Source: Dimorphilus gyrociliatus (taxonomy: Eukaryota > Annelida > Polychaeta > Dinophilidae). From it: DNA of 64,000 nt. The stretch covers positions 1,262,422 through 1,326,421 of the forward strand of contig CAJFCJ010000002.1 in NCBI GenBank assembly GCA_904063045.1. The letters run 5' to 3'. Position 1 is the stretch's first letter. Every line of letters starts with the position of its first letter. Shown piece by piece: positions 1 through 13,000 of the stretch. The notes beneath the pieces were generated by a model. The model was not told the origin of the DNA and searched no databases. It saw only the letters and a program-made list of their open reading frames with translations. The translations under genes and the position numbers were made by a program.

Positions 1-2
1 AT

Positions 3-557
3 ACCGAATTTGCACCTCAGACTACTAATAGAAAGTTAATTAATCCGGAAGCAGAAGAAATAAGTAAGGAAGAAGAAGAGGAAGAGGATTTGGTTGAAGA
101 AAATGATGAATACGAGGGTTTTGTCTCCGAATCGGAAGATGAATTTGGTCAACCGAGAGAAAATGAATTACCAAAAGTTCGATCGGCTGTTCTCATCCGA
201 AGTAAAGTTCCGTGGGAACATCGCCGCCTGCGAAAAATGTTCGACAGACGGTGTATGTTTCCAATACGTCCTCGCCCTGAATTCAAAGAAATAGAGGAGA
301 ATAATGAAACGGAAGACGTGACCCAAAGAGTTGAAGTTGCTGATTTAAGAGAAAGGATCAATAGAAACGCGCAAGAAAAGACCAAAGAGCCACTGCCTAT
401 AAGAGATAATTCTAGAAACGAGGAAGAAAAAACTATTGAACAGGACGTTCAGGTAAAAAGAGAAACAAAAGACTTGGAAGATGAATTAGACTTTGAAGAG
501 GAATTATTAGGTGACTTTGACTTTACAAAAATGAGCGAAACTCAATCAGTGGATTGA
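3..557 (+). CDS. 3' end of an unrecognised acidic protein (partial)
   Basis: An open frame runs from the window edge to a TGA at 555-557, so this is the last exon, or part of it, of a gene that begins outside the window. About 184 residues are visible. The first third is very acidic (runs of Glu and Asp near residues 19-50). A short basic, aromatic patch follows (PWEHRRLRKMF, then MFPIRPRPEF), and the C-terminal part is charged, probably helical, and ends DFDFTKMSETQSVD. There is no membrane segment and no enzyme motif that I recognise. AATATAAA-like words downstream (about 640) could serve polyadenylation. I do not recognise the family; the mixed acidic and basic helical character would suit a cytoskeletal or ciliary coiled-coil protein, but that is only a guess. 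Confidence 0.6.
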   Translation, partial: TEFAPQTTNRKLINPEAEEISKEEEEEEDLVEENDEYEGFVSESEDEFGQPRENELPKVRSAVLIRSKVPWEHRRLRKMFDRRCMFPIRPRPEFKEIEENNETEDVTQRVEVADLRERINRNAQEKTKEPLPIRDNSRNEEEKTIEQDVQVKRETKDLEDELDFEEELLGDFDFTKMSETQSVD

Positions 558-1558
558 AACGTGATCTAAGCTTCTTATTCGTGCAAGAGATTTTTTTGTT
601 ATAATGTCAATTTATATAAATCTGTACTGTCTTATTTTTACAATATAAACCATACAAAAAAGAAAGAAACAATACCAAATTTTTTTACTAAATGATATAT
701 TGTTTGTGAAGTAAGATCCACGATACGATAAAATAAGGAAAGAAAGAGAAAAGACGGAGACAGACAGAGAGAAAATATTATAAACTATTCCTTATGTTTA
801 AGACTTACAAGATTCATAGTAAAGCTTATTAGTATCTTCGCAAACGAAAAGCATTTAAATCTCATTCTGTTTATAGGATAAAGGTAAGAGGCTTTCGTTT
901 CCTTTATCTCTCATTGGAAGTTTGAATGACGGGCTATTTTCATGTTTCTATTTTTAATTATTTTTCCTTTGTACATATGGGCATAAAAAAAGCTTCTCAT
1001 AAAAAAAATAAAGAATTTATCAGGTAAGAGACGCTAAATTTCCATCGAATTCATTAAATTCTATAAAAGACTTAAAATATGTATAAACAATTTCGTTGTT
1101 TTCATATAATACGAAGAACCTATATTATTCTTACAATGTTTTCAATTAGTAATTACTATTGTTATTGTTACAAATATAAAATATCAACTAATTTACCGTG
1201 GTGTTATTCTAAAAAAAATATCAAAAGGTTAAAAGCGATTTTGTTTTTCCTTTATTAAAAATTCACAAGATTTCTGATGCGAAAATCATTTATGTAATAG
1301 AATTAGAAAAAAGAGATAATTAAAAACCGTATTATACTTTTTTATCAAGGTTTTAATTTGTACTTTTTAATTAATTTTCTTTTTTAAAAGCCTAATTTTT
1401 CATACGTTGTGATGGCAATTGAGAAAATATATAATATACATACTGTATATATATATATATATATATATAACTATAACTGCAAATTTTTAGTTAGAAAGAA
1501 AGATGATAGATAGGTCCTTTAAGATAAAATAACAATTAGAATGGAACGTGTTATTGAA
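558..1558. other. Intergenic, two converging 3' ends
   Basis: This AT-rich stretch lies between the 3' end of the partial gene and the 3' end of CMPK2, so it should hold both 3' UTRs. It contains a TA microsatellite with a TACTGTA core at about 1431-1468. I see no coding exon. Confidence 0.5.
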
Positions 1559-2664
1559 CTAAATAAAAGTCTTTAAGGCTTGCACCACTCTAGCGGTAAC
1601 TTCCTCCTGTGATCCGTTGGCGTCAACTTCTATTACGCCAGGATTACTCATACGTCTGTAGGATTCCGCAATCCTATAAAATGGAGGTGATAAAGCATTG
1701 AAGTACTTGAAGATAATATATCTCATTTATACGTACAAATCTATACTGTTTAATAAGTATACGTTATATAAATCAGTATATATATATACTTACATATTTC
1801 TAAAAAGAGAATTTTTAGATATTTGACTCTCCTCCACAGTTATATTGTCGCCATCTCGAGAGTAGATACGTCTTAAACGTTCCTCCTCCGATACCTTTAG
1901 GAATATGACCGCTGTAGGCTTTAGAAGATCTTCGGGCCAGTTGTAAATCTCATCACCAGGTTCGGGAAGTTCTTCCTGCTTTGAAAAGCAGGTTTCCGAA
2001 ATAGTATAAGCGGCAGTACTGTGCCAAAATCTGTGTAAATTGCTCTTCAATTACCGGAAAATTACAACACTGAAGACTCATTTACCTATCCATCACAACG
2101 ACGCGTTCTTGGCAAAGTTGTTGTAGGTAATGGGCCGTTAAATAATTACCAGTCGAATAGTAAGCTCTTTTAAGTTGAGTATCCAGTTTGTCAAAAGTTG
2201 ATCGAATTTCAAGTAAGTTCGGTGGAGGAGTTTGTGCACCTGTTGCATTCAAGTCTTTACACAAACCTTTTACAACGGTTGATTTTCCAGTCCCGTCTAA
2301 GCCCTCAATTACAAAAAATGGATGGGATAATGAAGAAATAGTGGGTTTGTTTCCGAAAGCTTTTTGCGCTAAGTCTAGCAATTTGGACACTCCTATAACT
2401 TCTGAATTCTGAATAAATTAATAACCTCAATTGAACTCTGAATAGAGAACGATTCTTTACAGTATGACATTTTAGGGCTATTTGTAATCATAGTATTGAA
2501 ATGCTATTATTCTGAATTTAACAACAAATACCCTATATATTATTGTTGTTGTTACTGCAGAATAGTTACAAATTGTAGGAACTTACCAGGTGAAGAACTT
2601 CTTTCGTCTTTTCCCAAGATTTACAAACAAGATACTTGGATTCCTGCATGTTCGATCGTCTCAT
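1559..2664 (-). CDS. CMPK2: UMP-CMP kinase 2 (thymidylate-kinase family)
   Basis: Four exons join in phase: 2664-2587, 2408-2086, 2030-1794 and 1673-1559 (stop 1561-1559), giving 250 residues. The P-loop GLDGTGKST lies at residues 62-70. Next come a thymidylate-kinase-type DR(F)WHST motif near 133-139, a WPEDLLKP segment, a lid region ERLRRI, and a C-terminal helix ending VVQALKTFI. This order matches the kinase half of vertebrate CMPK2, which phosphorylates UMP, CMP and dCMP, in mitochondria in vertebrates. The protein is much shorter than the roughly 449-residue human form because the N-terminal region is missing; further upstream exons cannot be excluded. It lies head to head with viperin, as in vertebrates. 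The start at 2664 is the first ATG of an exon with a strong GTAAGT donor. Introns are 178, 55 and 120 nt. Confidence 0.9.
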
Positions 2665-2858
2665 TCTATCAGAGTGTTTCGGAATCTGTTTATACTGTGC
2701 AGTTTGTAAAGAGAGTTTAGAAAGTAATAGCTTTCCGGGAATTTTAGTTTCGATTTTCAGAAACTAAACTTCCATCACATGATCGAAACAAGAATATTTA
2801 TATATATATGTATATTGTACAAGTTAGTAACTCATTATCTGACAATCACTATCGCACA
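2665..2858. promoter_or_regulatory. Shared CMPK2/RSAD2 divergent promoter
   Basis: Only 194 bp separate the two start codons, so both 5' UTRs and the core promoters must lie here or overlap. On the + strand a TATA-like run (about 2795-2808) sits 50 bp before the viperin start. The stretch also contains TTCCGGGAA (2733-2741), an inverted pair AGTTTC/GAAACT (2746-2751 and 2760-2765), GTTTC at 2676-2680 and GAAAC at 2785-2789. These resemble STAT and IRF recognition elements. The match is by eye and function is inferred. Confidence 0.6.
2733..2741. promoter_or_regulatory. STAT (GAS)-like site TTCCGGGAA
   Basis: This is a perfect TTCN3GAA element between CMPK2 and viperin. In other animals STAT dimers bind this word and drive antiviral genes. 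Whether it is used here is inference. Confidence 0.4.
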
Positions 2859-3892
2859 ATGGAATTCTTCAGTATTTTAATACTATTATCACCCATTGGC
2901 TTTTTGTATGTCTTTAAAAGAATATTTCGAAAGGCATACTTAAAATCTAAATCCGACAAAGTTATACCGCTGAGTGTTAACTATCATTTTACTAGGCAGT
3001 GCAATTACAGTTGCGGTTTCTGTTTTCATACTGCAAAAACATCTTACGTACTTCCATTGTCGGAGGCAAAAAAAGGACTACGAATGTTGACTGACGAGGG
3101 TATGGAAAAGATTAATTTTAGTGGTGGAGAGCCGTTCTTAAAAGATAAAGGAAAATATTTGGGCGATTTGGTGAAATTTTGTAAAAGCGATCTGAAAGTT
3201 CCCAGCGTTACTATCGTGTCAAATGGTAGCTTAATTACGGAGGAGTGGTTCCAAGAATATGGCTATTTCTTAGATATATTAGCTATAAGTTGCGATAGTT
3301 TTAATCCTGAAACGAATGATAAAATTGGCCGTCGAGCAGGGAAGAAGTCTCATTTAGACAGTTTAAGGAAAGTTCGAGAATGGTGTATTCAATATGGGGT
3401 TGCTTTCAAAATCAATACAGTCGTAAATACGTATAATAAGGATGAAGATATGACAGAAGAAATATCTGTTCTAAATCCCGTTAGATGGAAAGTTTTTCAA
3501 TGTCTCATTATTGATGGGGAGAACGCAGGTCAAGATGCGTTACGTAACGCTGAGAAATTTGTTTTGAGTCATCAAGAATTTGAAGAGTTTCTCAAGCGTC
3601 ACTCATCAGTAAAGTGTCTTGTTCCAGAGAACAATGACGCGGTTTGTCATTTTAATTTTTTCTCTTAGTCATCATTATATTTTTGTTATTATTTAAACAG
3701 ATGAGAAGCTCTTATCTAATCCTAGATGAATACATGCGATTTTTGGACGGGGCTAAAAAGACTCCTGGAAAGTCTCTACTTGATGTTGGGGTTCAAAATG
3801 CCATAAATCATAGCGATTTTGATGAGAAAATGTTTTTTAAAAGAGGTGGAAAATATATATGGAGCAAGGCAGATCTTAAACTGGAATGGTAG
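2859..3892 (+). CDS. RSAD2: Viperin, radical-SAM ddhCTP synthase
   Basis: Two exons (2859-3641 and 3701-3892) separated by a 59-nt intron encode 324 residues. The N-terminus is a hydrophobic helix (about residues 3-23) followed by basic residues, as in viperins, which sit on the cytosolic face of the ER and lipid droplets. The radical-SAM cluster motif CNYSCGFC places Cys at 48, 52 and 55. It is followed by NFSGGEPFL (SAM-binding GGEP), SNGSLI, the [10 protein letters not shown] strand and the highly conserved tail [17 protein letters not shown]. The known reaction is CTP to 3'-deoxy-3',4'-didehydro-CTP, a viral polymerase chain terminator. An in-frame ATG at 2808 would add 17 residues, but 2859 gives a viperin-like N-terminus. 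The neighbouring CMPK2 supplies the nucleotide pathway. Confidence 0.97.
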
Positions 3893-4261
3893 TAGTAACT
3901 GGAATGCAGTTAACAATTTTATTTGTTTACCTTGAGTTAAAATATCCTAATTTTCTCTTGATACGTAGAATATTTTTTTATCTCTACCTCCAACAAGCTT
4001 TCTGCTAGTTTCTGAAAAATGTAGTTTTGTAAATTTTATTTGATTGTTCTATTAATAACTTTTCTGTTTACGGTGAATAATAATTGACATTCGGATACTA
4101 TAAACTAACTGAACACAATTCGATCACATTTTTTTGGCGCCAGTTTAGTTCCTATGTACTCCAGTAGGTGCCACTGTGTGTATGTTATATTTCGTAACGT
4201 TCTTCAAATCATAACTTTTTGCTTCCTGATTTTTTTCGTGAACACGTTTGCCTAATTGAAA
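3893..4261. other. Intergenic between RSAD2 and a small gene
   Basis: This is AT-rich and should hold the viperin 3' UTR and the promoter of the next gene. I see no exon. A GC-richer patch at about 4134-4180 contains GGCGCCAG and CCAGTAGGTGCCAC, a weak CTCF-like word. Confidence 0.4.
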
Positions 4262-4736
4262 ATGTCTCAAAACAATACAATGGTAAATTATGCGAATTTA
4301 GTCCATTGCAAAACAAAAGCCTTCTAAACTCTTGCAGAATGAAATAAAACCATTCGACTATGCCGAAAAACTAAAGGAATGTTCCATTATGGAAGCCGAA
4401 TTGAACGATATTATGGATCAAGTTCGAAATCATACAAGTAAATGTTTTGTTTAATATTATTTTACAGATAAACTAATTATAACTTTATCAGAAAGTAATA
4501 TAGATGTTCAACTTCGGATTGCAAATATAAACACTACAACAATTGCATCTGGCTATAAACTTTTAGATGTTGTTGGTAAACTTGACGAAGAATATGGGCA
4601 TGTAAATGACTTACAAAAGCAGATTTTGAAAACTATGCATTCGTATGAAGGCGAGATGAAGAAAGTTCAAGAAAATCTATTAAAACGCATGGAAAAGCCT
4701 ATGGCTGTTTTAGAGGGCGAAACGGAGGAGTCATAA
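4262..4736 (+). CDS. Small coiled-coil protein, unrecognised
   Basis: Three exons, 4262-4282, 4338-4437 and 4492-4736, keep frame across two 54-55 nt introns (donors GTAAAT, acceptors TTGCAG and TATCAG) and give 121 residues. The protein is almost entirely helical and charged, with heptad-like spacing of Leu, Ile and Met (KLKECSIMEAELNDIMDQV, then LLDVVGKLDEEYGHVNDLQ). It has no signal peptide or membrane segment. Size and character resemble small subunits of coiled-coil assemblies such as BLOC-1, BORC or kinetochore complexes, but I cannot assign one. A polyadenylation signal AATAAA lies at 4787-4792. The very short first exon is supported by phase only. Confidence 0.7.
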
Positions 4737-6770
4737 CATAGCGCCATCTGTAGGGACAATGTTTATTTTTTGTTCTCATCTCCGTTAATAAATCATCAGA
4801 CGCTTTAAAACAGATATACAAATTTAATGTAATAACCCTGAATGGCTTCCTCGAAAAACTAATAATTCAGCTGATAATAATGTAACGCCATCTAGGTGGT
4901 ATGCACTTACGACTGCAAATTGATAAATTCAATACGTATCTCGGGCTTTATTTAATCAGTTGGCAACACAGCGTATAGGGAGAATTGCGGTGTTGCAGTT
5001 GGACAATGCAGCATGGCGTTTGTCGCACTAGCTTCCCAGATTAAATTTGCATTTGCTATGTGAGGCCGCATATCAATGCAGTATAGCGCAAATAAGTGTT
5101 GTATTCGACGCCAATTTTTCACACGCAAAAGCGAACGATTCTGAAATTTCTATTGTGTTTAGTTTTTTTCTACGTTGTATAGAACTAGATTTGAATAATG
5201 TACATGGCGTTAAGTCCCACTGATCGACCACCAGTTCAATAAGAGTGCGTTCATATTGTGCAGACGCCGCATCCATCACCATTAGCCTATTCCCGACTGG
5301 GACGTTTGTTGTCATAGCGACCCGTCCCGAACTGCTCTCTGCTGTAGTAGCATTGCGTTAGGAGAAAAAAAGACAAAATATCGTGACTCAGACGGTGCGC
5401 CTGATCAAAGACGCAATCAATCTGAACGCATTCATAAAATTGCAGTAGCGCAAGTTGCGCACTAACGCTTATACACGCCACGTTCTCGTTTTCTCCAGTA
5501 ATACAGCATTGATTTTGTACTTCCAATAGCAGAAGCTATCGATTCACTTTGTACTAGGCAAAAATTCGTTCCTCCTAGCTTTTTTACTGCCTTAATTAAT
5601 GAACACCTGTAATAGACGGACATTCGATATCGGCCTGGGAATGGCAGCAATTGAAAGAAAGCGAACCGCAAAGATTGATTACAATTCTTAAGCGTGTGGT
5701 CTGAAGGAAATAAGCAATTACAGTGGCGAATATATTCCCAATTGCTGCCGACAAGAAAACTGCATCTAGGCTAAAACAAAGAAGGCGGTAGTTAAACGCG
5801 AGTAAACATTTTGCAGTTGGGTATACGATCAATCAATCTAACGTTTGTACGTAGGCTACCATAACGGCGCTCTTCGCCAGCTGTACCCCATAGCTGCAAT
5901 AAAGGTTAGTGAGATGTTGCGAGAATGTCAACGTTCGACGATGATTAGACTCTCTGTATTCGAATTTCGAGTATATATGTTAAAACTACATAAAAACACA
6001 ACAATGTCGAGATCATTGCTGCAGTAAACTGTACAATTTTATTTCGTAGCTCAATGAGCACGCTAAGCAACGAGCATTCTATATCGAACATATAAATTAA
6101 TTGATTTATAAAATTAAAGAGAAAGATGCTTCGAATGCGCGTTGCCAGGCATACAATTCCCACATATACACATATATAGAGACAGCAGCGCGGAATCACA
6201 GTTTGGGTAGGCGGCAGCAGTCCGTTGAGTATTCGATGGAATGTTCGTTGCAAAATCGATGCTTGTGGAAGAACGTCGAAAAGGCTGCGCTGTGCGAGAA
6301 CGAAGCACACAAGAACTAAACCTTAAAACTGAAAACCGGCCACTGACTCGCACGACGAATTCGAATTTATAAGTTAAGGCAATAATCATAAAATAAACAA
6401 GAGAAAAAACAAACAAATATACTGGCAGTTAAACACACACAACGTTGACTAGTAAGGGGGAGGGCAAAATCGTAACGAGTCTGAATTAATAAAGAAAAAC
6501 GAAGCAAAAAACGCAAAGCGTGAGACAACGAGAGCAGATAATACAAATCCTAATAAATTTCACAACGAAAGACCGGCAAAAAACAAACAAGCACGAAATG
6601 ATTTCAGTGCTGTGCGAATACACAACTAAAACGACGAATATAGTCTTTAAATAGATACGTCTTATAAATAGAAAGCGAGAGAGATAGAGAGGGCCAGAGA
6701 GCAGGATAGGGACAAAGAGAGCGAGATATAAAGAAGACGAAAAAATGAGGCTGAAGAAAAAAAACTTGCG
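4737..6770. other. Long non-coding stretch, probably ELAV 3' UTR plus intergenic
   Basis: Two kilobases lie between the 3' end of the small gene and the ELAV stop codon. Composition is less AT-rich than most other gaps, and several short frames exist on both strands, but none has domain character or sensible splice sites. Two copies of the AGATGGCG word lie at 4740-4753 and 4883-4900. Long 3' UTRs are common for ELAV genes, so part of this is likely the ELAV UTR. Confidence 0.4.
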
Positions 6771-8671
<1,901 letters not shown>

Positions 8672-8683
8672 TCTGCCTTCAAG

Positions 8684-10023
8684 CTGCAAAAAGAAGATAG
8701 TTTGAATAAAATGTAATATTATAGGGCAGTTATGTAACCAACACAATAAACATTTGGAGACAAGAATATAAGAATGACATTGTGTGTAAGAGTAATAAAA
8801 AGTATACAGATGGAAATCCCCGATATAATAGATACCTGTATATACACATGAAAAAATAAACACCAGGCCTATCAAGCAATCACCTTAATGAGTAGTTTTT
8901 TAATGAAAAAAACGCCATTATCACAACGCCGCCGCCTGCCAGAAAGGACGCTTCCTTTTTTTATCGAGTAACAACACGCCCACGGTAGCTTATCTTATCG
9001 GCAGCCAACTGCAAAATGCCTCTTATTTCAATTACCTTAGTAGTGCAGTAGCACAAGAACTAGACTATAGAAAACCTCAAGTATGTAGGCCTAGCCAATG
9101 GTTAGAACATATCAAAAATAGTCATATAGCAGTTTTATACTTGTATATAGGGTAAATCGAAGAGTACTTTCACCCGTTAGAATTTTATGATTGAGATGTC
9201 TTTCTATATGGGAGTTTTTTGCAAAGAGAACCGGACGAAACAGCAATAATGCATGAAAGAATTCTCGATACATAAAGAAAATGCTTACCTCGAAATATAT
9301 AATTAAAAAATCGGCTTTCTAGTATCGAGCAAATAATAAATCGAGAGAACGATGTAAAAAAGATACCAAAGCCAAATTTTCTTCTAAATTTCTTCCAAGT
9401 GAATATCGTAGAATATTGACTCGGTGCACAAAATTGACAATCAGTTTGCAATCGAACCGAAGATGAGAGTAGACTAAATAAAAGTGTACATAAACAAATA
9501 AACAAACGAAAGAAAAGAGTGAAGAGGAAGGCAGAAAATTCGTCAAACTGCAATATGCCCTTCCTCTCTCTACGCGTTCGTTTTGCAACCAAAAGGAAAA
9601 ATAGCGCGCAAGAACGTTCCTACAGTTTGCCAATACTCCACTTATCATTAAAACTCTCTTAAAAGGACGATACGTACATTAATATTTTATTAATATTACA
9701 ATTAATAATAAGCAAATATTTTTATTTTTAAAATCCGATCAATTAGCGCTAAAATTAGGCCAAATTGCTAGGAACTATTTTTCTGGGCGTAGTGTTATTT
9801 CTAGGAAGAGATAAGTGGACGTTATGCGTCCTCATGTAGGAATTAAAATTCGATTTTATTGAGTAGAACAGTATTCTTTGGTTGGCGACTTGAAATGATA
9901 TTGTTGATTTTAATTACATCAGCCATTTGAAGTTATTTTTTTGGAGTAACAAAAACTCAAATTACTATAAATCGACTATAAAACTATTGACAGCTGACTG
10001 GTGGGCATTGTGGGCCATTGAAT
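8684..10023. other. ELAV 5' region and AGBL4 promoter
   Basis: This lies upstream of the first coding exon of ELAV (the exon begins at 8683, after its acceptor) and before the AGBL4 start. The acceptor shows that at least one ELAV 5' UTR exon lies further upstream, perhaps in the richer segment 9340-9640, but I cannot place it. I see no protein-coding exon. Confidence 0.4.
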
Positions 10024-13000
10024 ATGGCGGATAAAAACGAATCTGGTAAATTTTTATTTGTTTAATGTCGTATTTTCTCATAAGCCTACAAAATATTCTC
10101 CTCTTTCGCTAACATAATTTTACACAATCATATTAAGCGAATCGATCAGTATCCTTGACAACAGTTTACAGTCTATATTAAAAGAGATGTTTAAGAAATT
10201 GTTATTTCTCTGCGTTATCGCTCACCGCGTGTTTTCGTTTCTTTGGTAACTGATGTAACCGATCGGATGAATGTATTATTTAGAGATAGTTGACATTCAA
10301 TCCCTATTCAATGATTTCAAGTATTTTATTTACGATAATTAAGAATTGTTGTCATGTTTTAAATGGTGAATAGTGACGTTATTTGGTTTGTAAACTGAGA
10401 AGAATTCGATAATTATTGGTTTAAAACTACGTTGCTATTAGGCAAACCGACCATAATATGTTGATATATGCACTCTACTTAAAAGTCTTGCTTCAGGCAG
10501 CGAATCCGAAAGTCAGGAAGAAACAGTCGTAGGCAATCTGCAAAAGTTTGCAGTCACACCCCCAGGATACACAGGAAAACCGAAAAAAGGACATTTGGTA
10601 TTTAACGCATATTTCGAGTCAGGTAGAACAATCTGTTCCTCTATTAGGTCTATCCTATAAATATATATTACTATAGGAAATCTCGGGAGAGTCGATTACA
10701 TCAGCGATATAGAGTATGATCTATTCATCCGTCCTGATACATATAGCCCTCGATTCAGGGTTTGGTTTTACTTTACAGTGGAAAACGTAAAAGCAGATCA
10801 AGTATAACAATACTTGCATAGTATCATTGCAACATTTACATTATATACTATCTTTCAGAGGGTCGTCTTTAACATAGTTAATTTCTCTAAAACAAAATCA
10901 CTCTACAGAGATGGTATGTCACCAGTTGTAATGTCAACTAGCCGACCTAAATGGTAATGGCTTTTCGTTCTTTTCTTTTTCATTCGCACTAAATGTGGTT
11001 ATCTTCGCTTTAATTGAATACAATTATAAAATTAGGGTAAGGATTCCAGCGAAACAAGTTTACTATTATCGATGCCCGGATCATAGGAAAAATTACGTTC
11101 TATCCGTAACTTTTATGTTTGATAAAGAAGACGATGTTTATCATTTTGCATACTGCTATCCTTATGATTATACTCGTCTGCAAAACTATTTGGATGCAGT
11201 AGAACGTAAAAACTACAATTTCTTCAAACGCGAACTGCTTTGTCTGACTGTAGTAAGTAGAAAAGAATTTTTCTCTGAAATGATATACTAAGCCTATAAT
11301 AATTTATATATCGTTGGCACTAAATAGCAAGAGAGACGGGTGGATATTTTAACCATTACTCATCCACGAAATGTCCCGAAAAATGACCAGGAGAAGAAGA
11401 AGGTTATTTTCATAACAGCAAGAATTCATCCAGGCGAAACACCGTCATCCTTCGTCTGCCAAGGTTATTGGCATATAATCTTATAATATGCTCTTATATG
11501 CTGCAACGTCTCTTCTACATTGTTGCAGGTGTTATTGATTTTCTTGTCTCCAGTCATCCAATAGCGAAGAGTCTCCGGGAGCATTTAATATTTAGAATTG
11601 TACCCATGTTAAACCCCGATGGAGTGTATTTGGGAAATTATAGGTGAGCGGATTACACAACTTTTATAATACGCCCAATTGACTAGTTTGAATAGGAGTT
11701 CGTTGCGTAAATAGGTGCTAATTTTCTTGTAAGATTCGATCGAATTATTTCTCCTTAAGTTCGTTTTGCGTAAACACTGAGAACGCTCGAACAATAAAGC
11801 AACTGAGTGACCCATTTAATGATTTTGAAAGATCGAAGTAAATTAGAAAAATGATTATGAACGTATAAAGGAATAAAAACGACGCAAAGCCAGTATTAAA
11901 TCGGGACGCATATTTGCATAGTAAATAAAATAACGACGTCTCAACGCGGTATTATTGCATTACGAGCGTGGAAAAGTATTGCGTATGCGAAGCTGTCGTT
12001 CGTATATCATAAGATAAATATTGGTAAAAATTGCATGCGTTTTCTTTGTTTAGCCGAAAACGGCGATCTGTCATCGTAATGAGACGTCTGTTATGTTAAT
12101 CTTTTGTATCTTAGATGCTCTCTGATGGGTTTCGATTTGAATCGTCATTGGCAAGAACCGTCACCGTGGGCCCAACCCGCTCTTTATGCGACCAAGAATT
12201 TACTTATGAGTTATGACCAAGATAATAACATTGATTTGGATTTCTACATTGATATCCATGCCCATTCTACCCTTATGAGTGGTTTTATGTATGGAAACAC
12301 ATACGACGATGTTTCGAGATGTGAACGACAAGCTATATTCCCCAAACTTCTTTGTCAAAATGCCGAAGATTTCTCAATTCAGAACACAAATTTCAATCGT
12401 GACGCAATGAAGGCAGGGACTGGCAGGCGGTAAGTAGATTTTATAAGAAACTTACCACGTTCGAATAGATGAGACTGGGTAGTACGGGAGTAGTTGGCAT
12501 TTGTAAGGCTGGAGAGGACAGGGTGCTTTGTAGAGTCTGTATAGGTCGAACTGCTGCTGCTGCTGCCCCGTACACGCTGTTCGCGATCTGTAGTTTATAT
12601 ACGTAAACGAACGCGATATTTATTTACTTATCTTTTCCTCATCACCTTTCGACGCCCGAACGAAACCCCCGCGCCATCTCTCGCCAATTATGAACGAGAG
12701 GGTCTATGAATATCAATGCACGGTATCCATGCATTATGGATTAGGCGATTCGTCTGAGTTTTTCTCTTTTTCTTTCTTTCTATTTACAACTATATACAGC
12801 TTACTATATTATTGATGAGCATTGTTTTGTTTGCCACGAGCCTATTCGAGTGTATCGAATGTGTATGAACAAGAACGCGCCAACGGTTATATATATTTGA
12901 AAAAAAAATACCAAGTACAAGCGCATTTTTTCGCCTTATTTACTCACGGTCTAGTCTTTTTTTTGTACACGTCTTTTATCTTCCCTTGTAGCATTAATAG

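Noticed and set aside
94-385. Short open frames overlapping the partial first gene
   Set aside because: They are alternate frames of a real coding exon with no domain character.
2188-2720. Plus-strand frames across the CMPK2 5' exons
   Set aside because: The minus strand gives a conserved kinase sequence with in-phase splice sites; the plus-strand frames are shadows.
2808-2858. Upstream in-frame ATG of viperin at 2808
   Set aside because: It lies in a TATA-like run within the short shared promoter, and the ATG at 2859 gives the typical hydrophobic viperin N-terminus. It cannot be formally excluded.
5073-6416. Several 60-120 residue frames on both strands downstream of ELAV
   Set aside because: They overlap each other, have no recognisable domain and no supporting splice sites; more likely chance frames in less AT-rich DNA.
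9185-9648. Overlapping minus-strand frames upstream of ELAV
   Set aside because: Composition is Phe/Cys/Ser-rich in a pattern expected from T-rich DNA; possibly ELAV 5' UTR, not coding.
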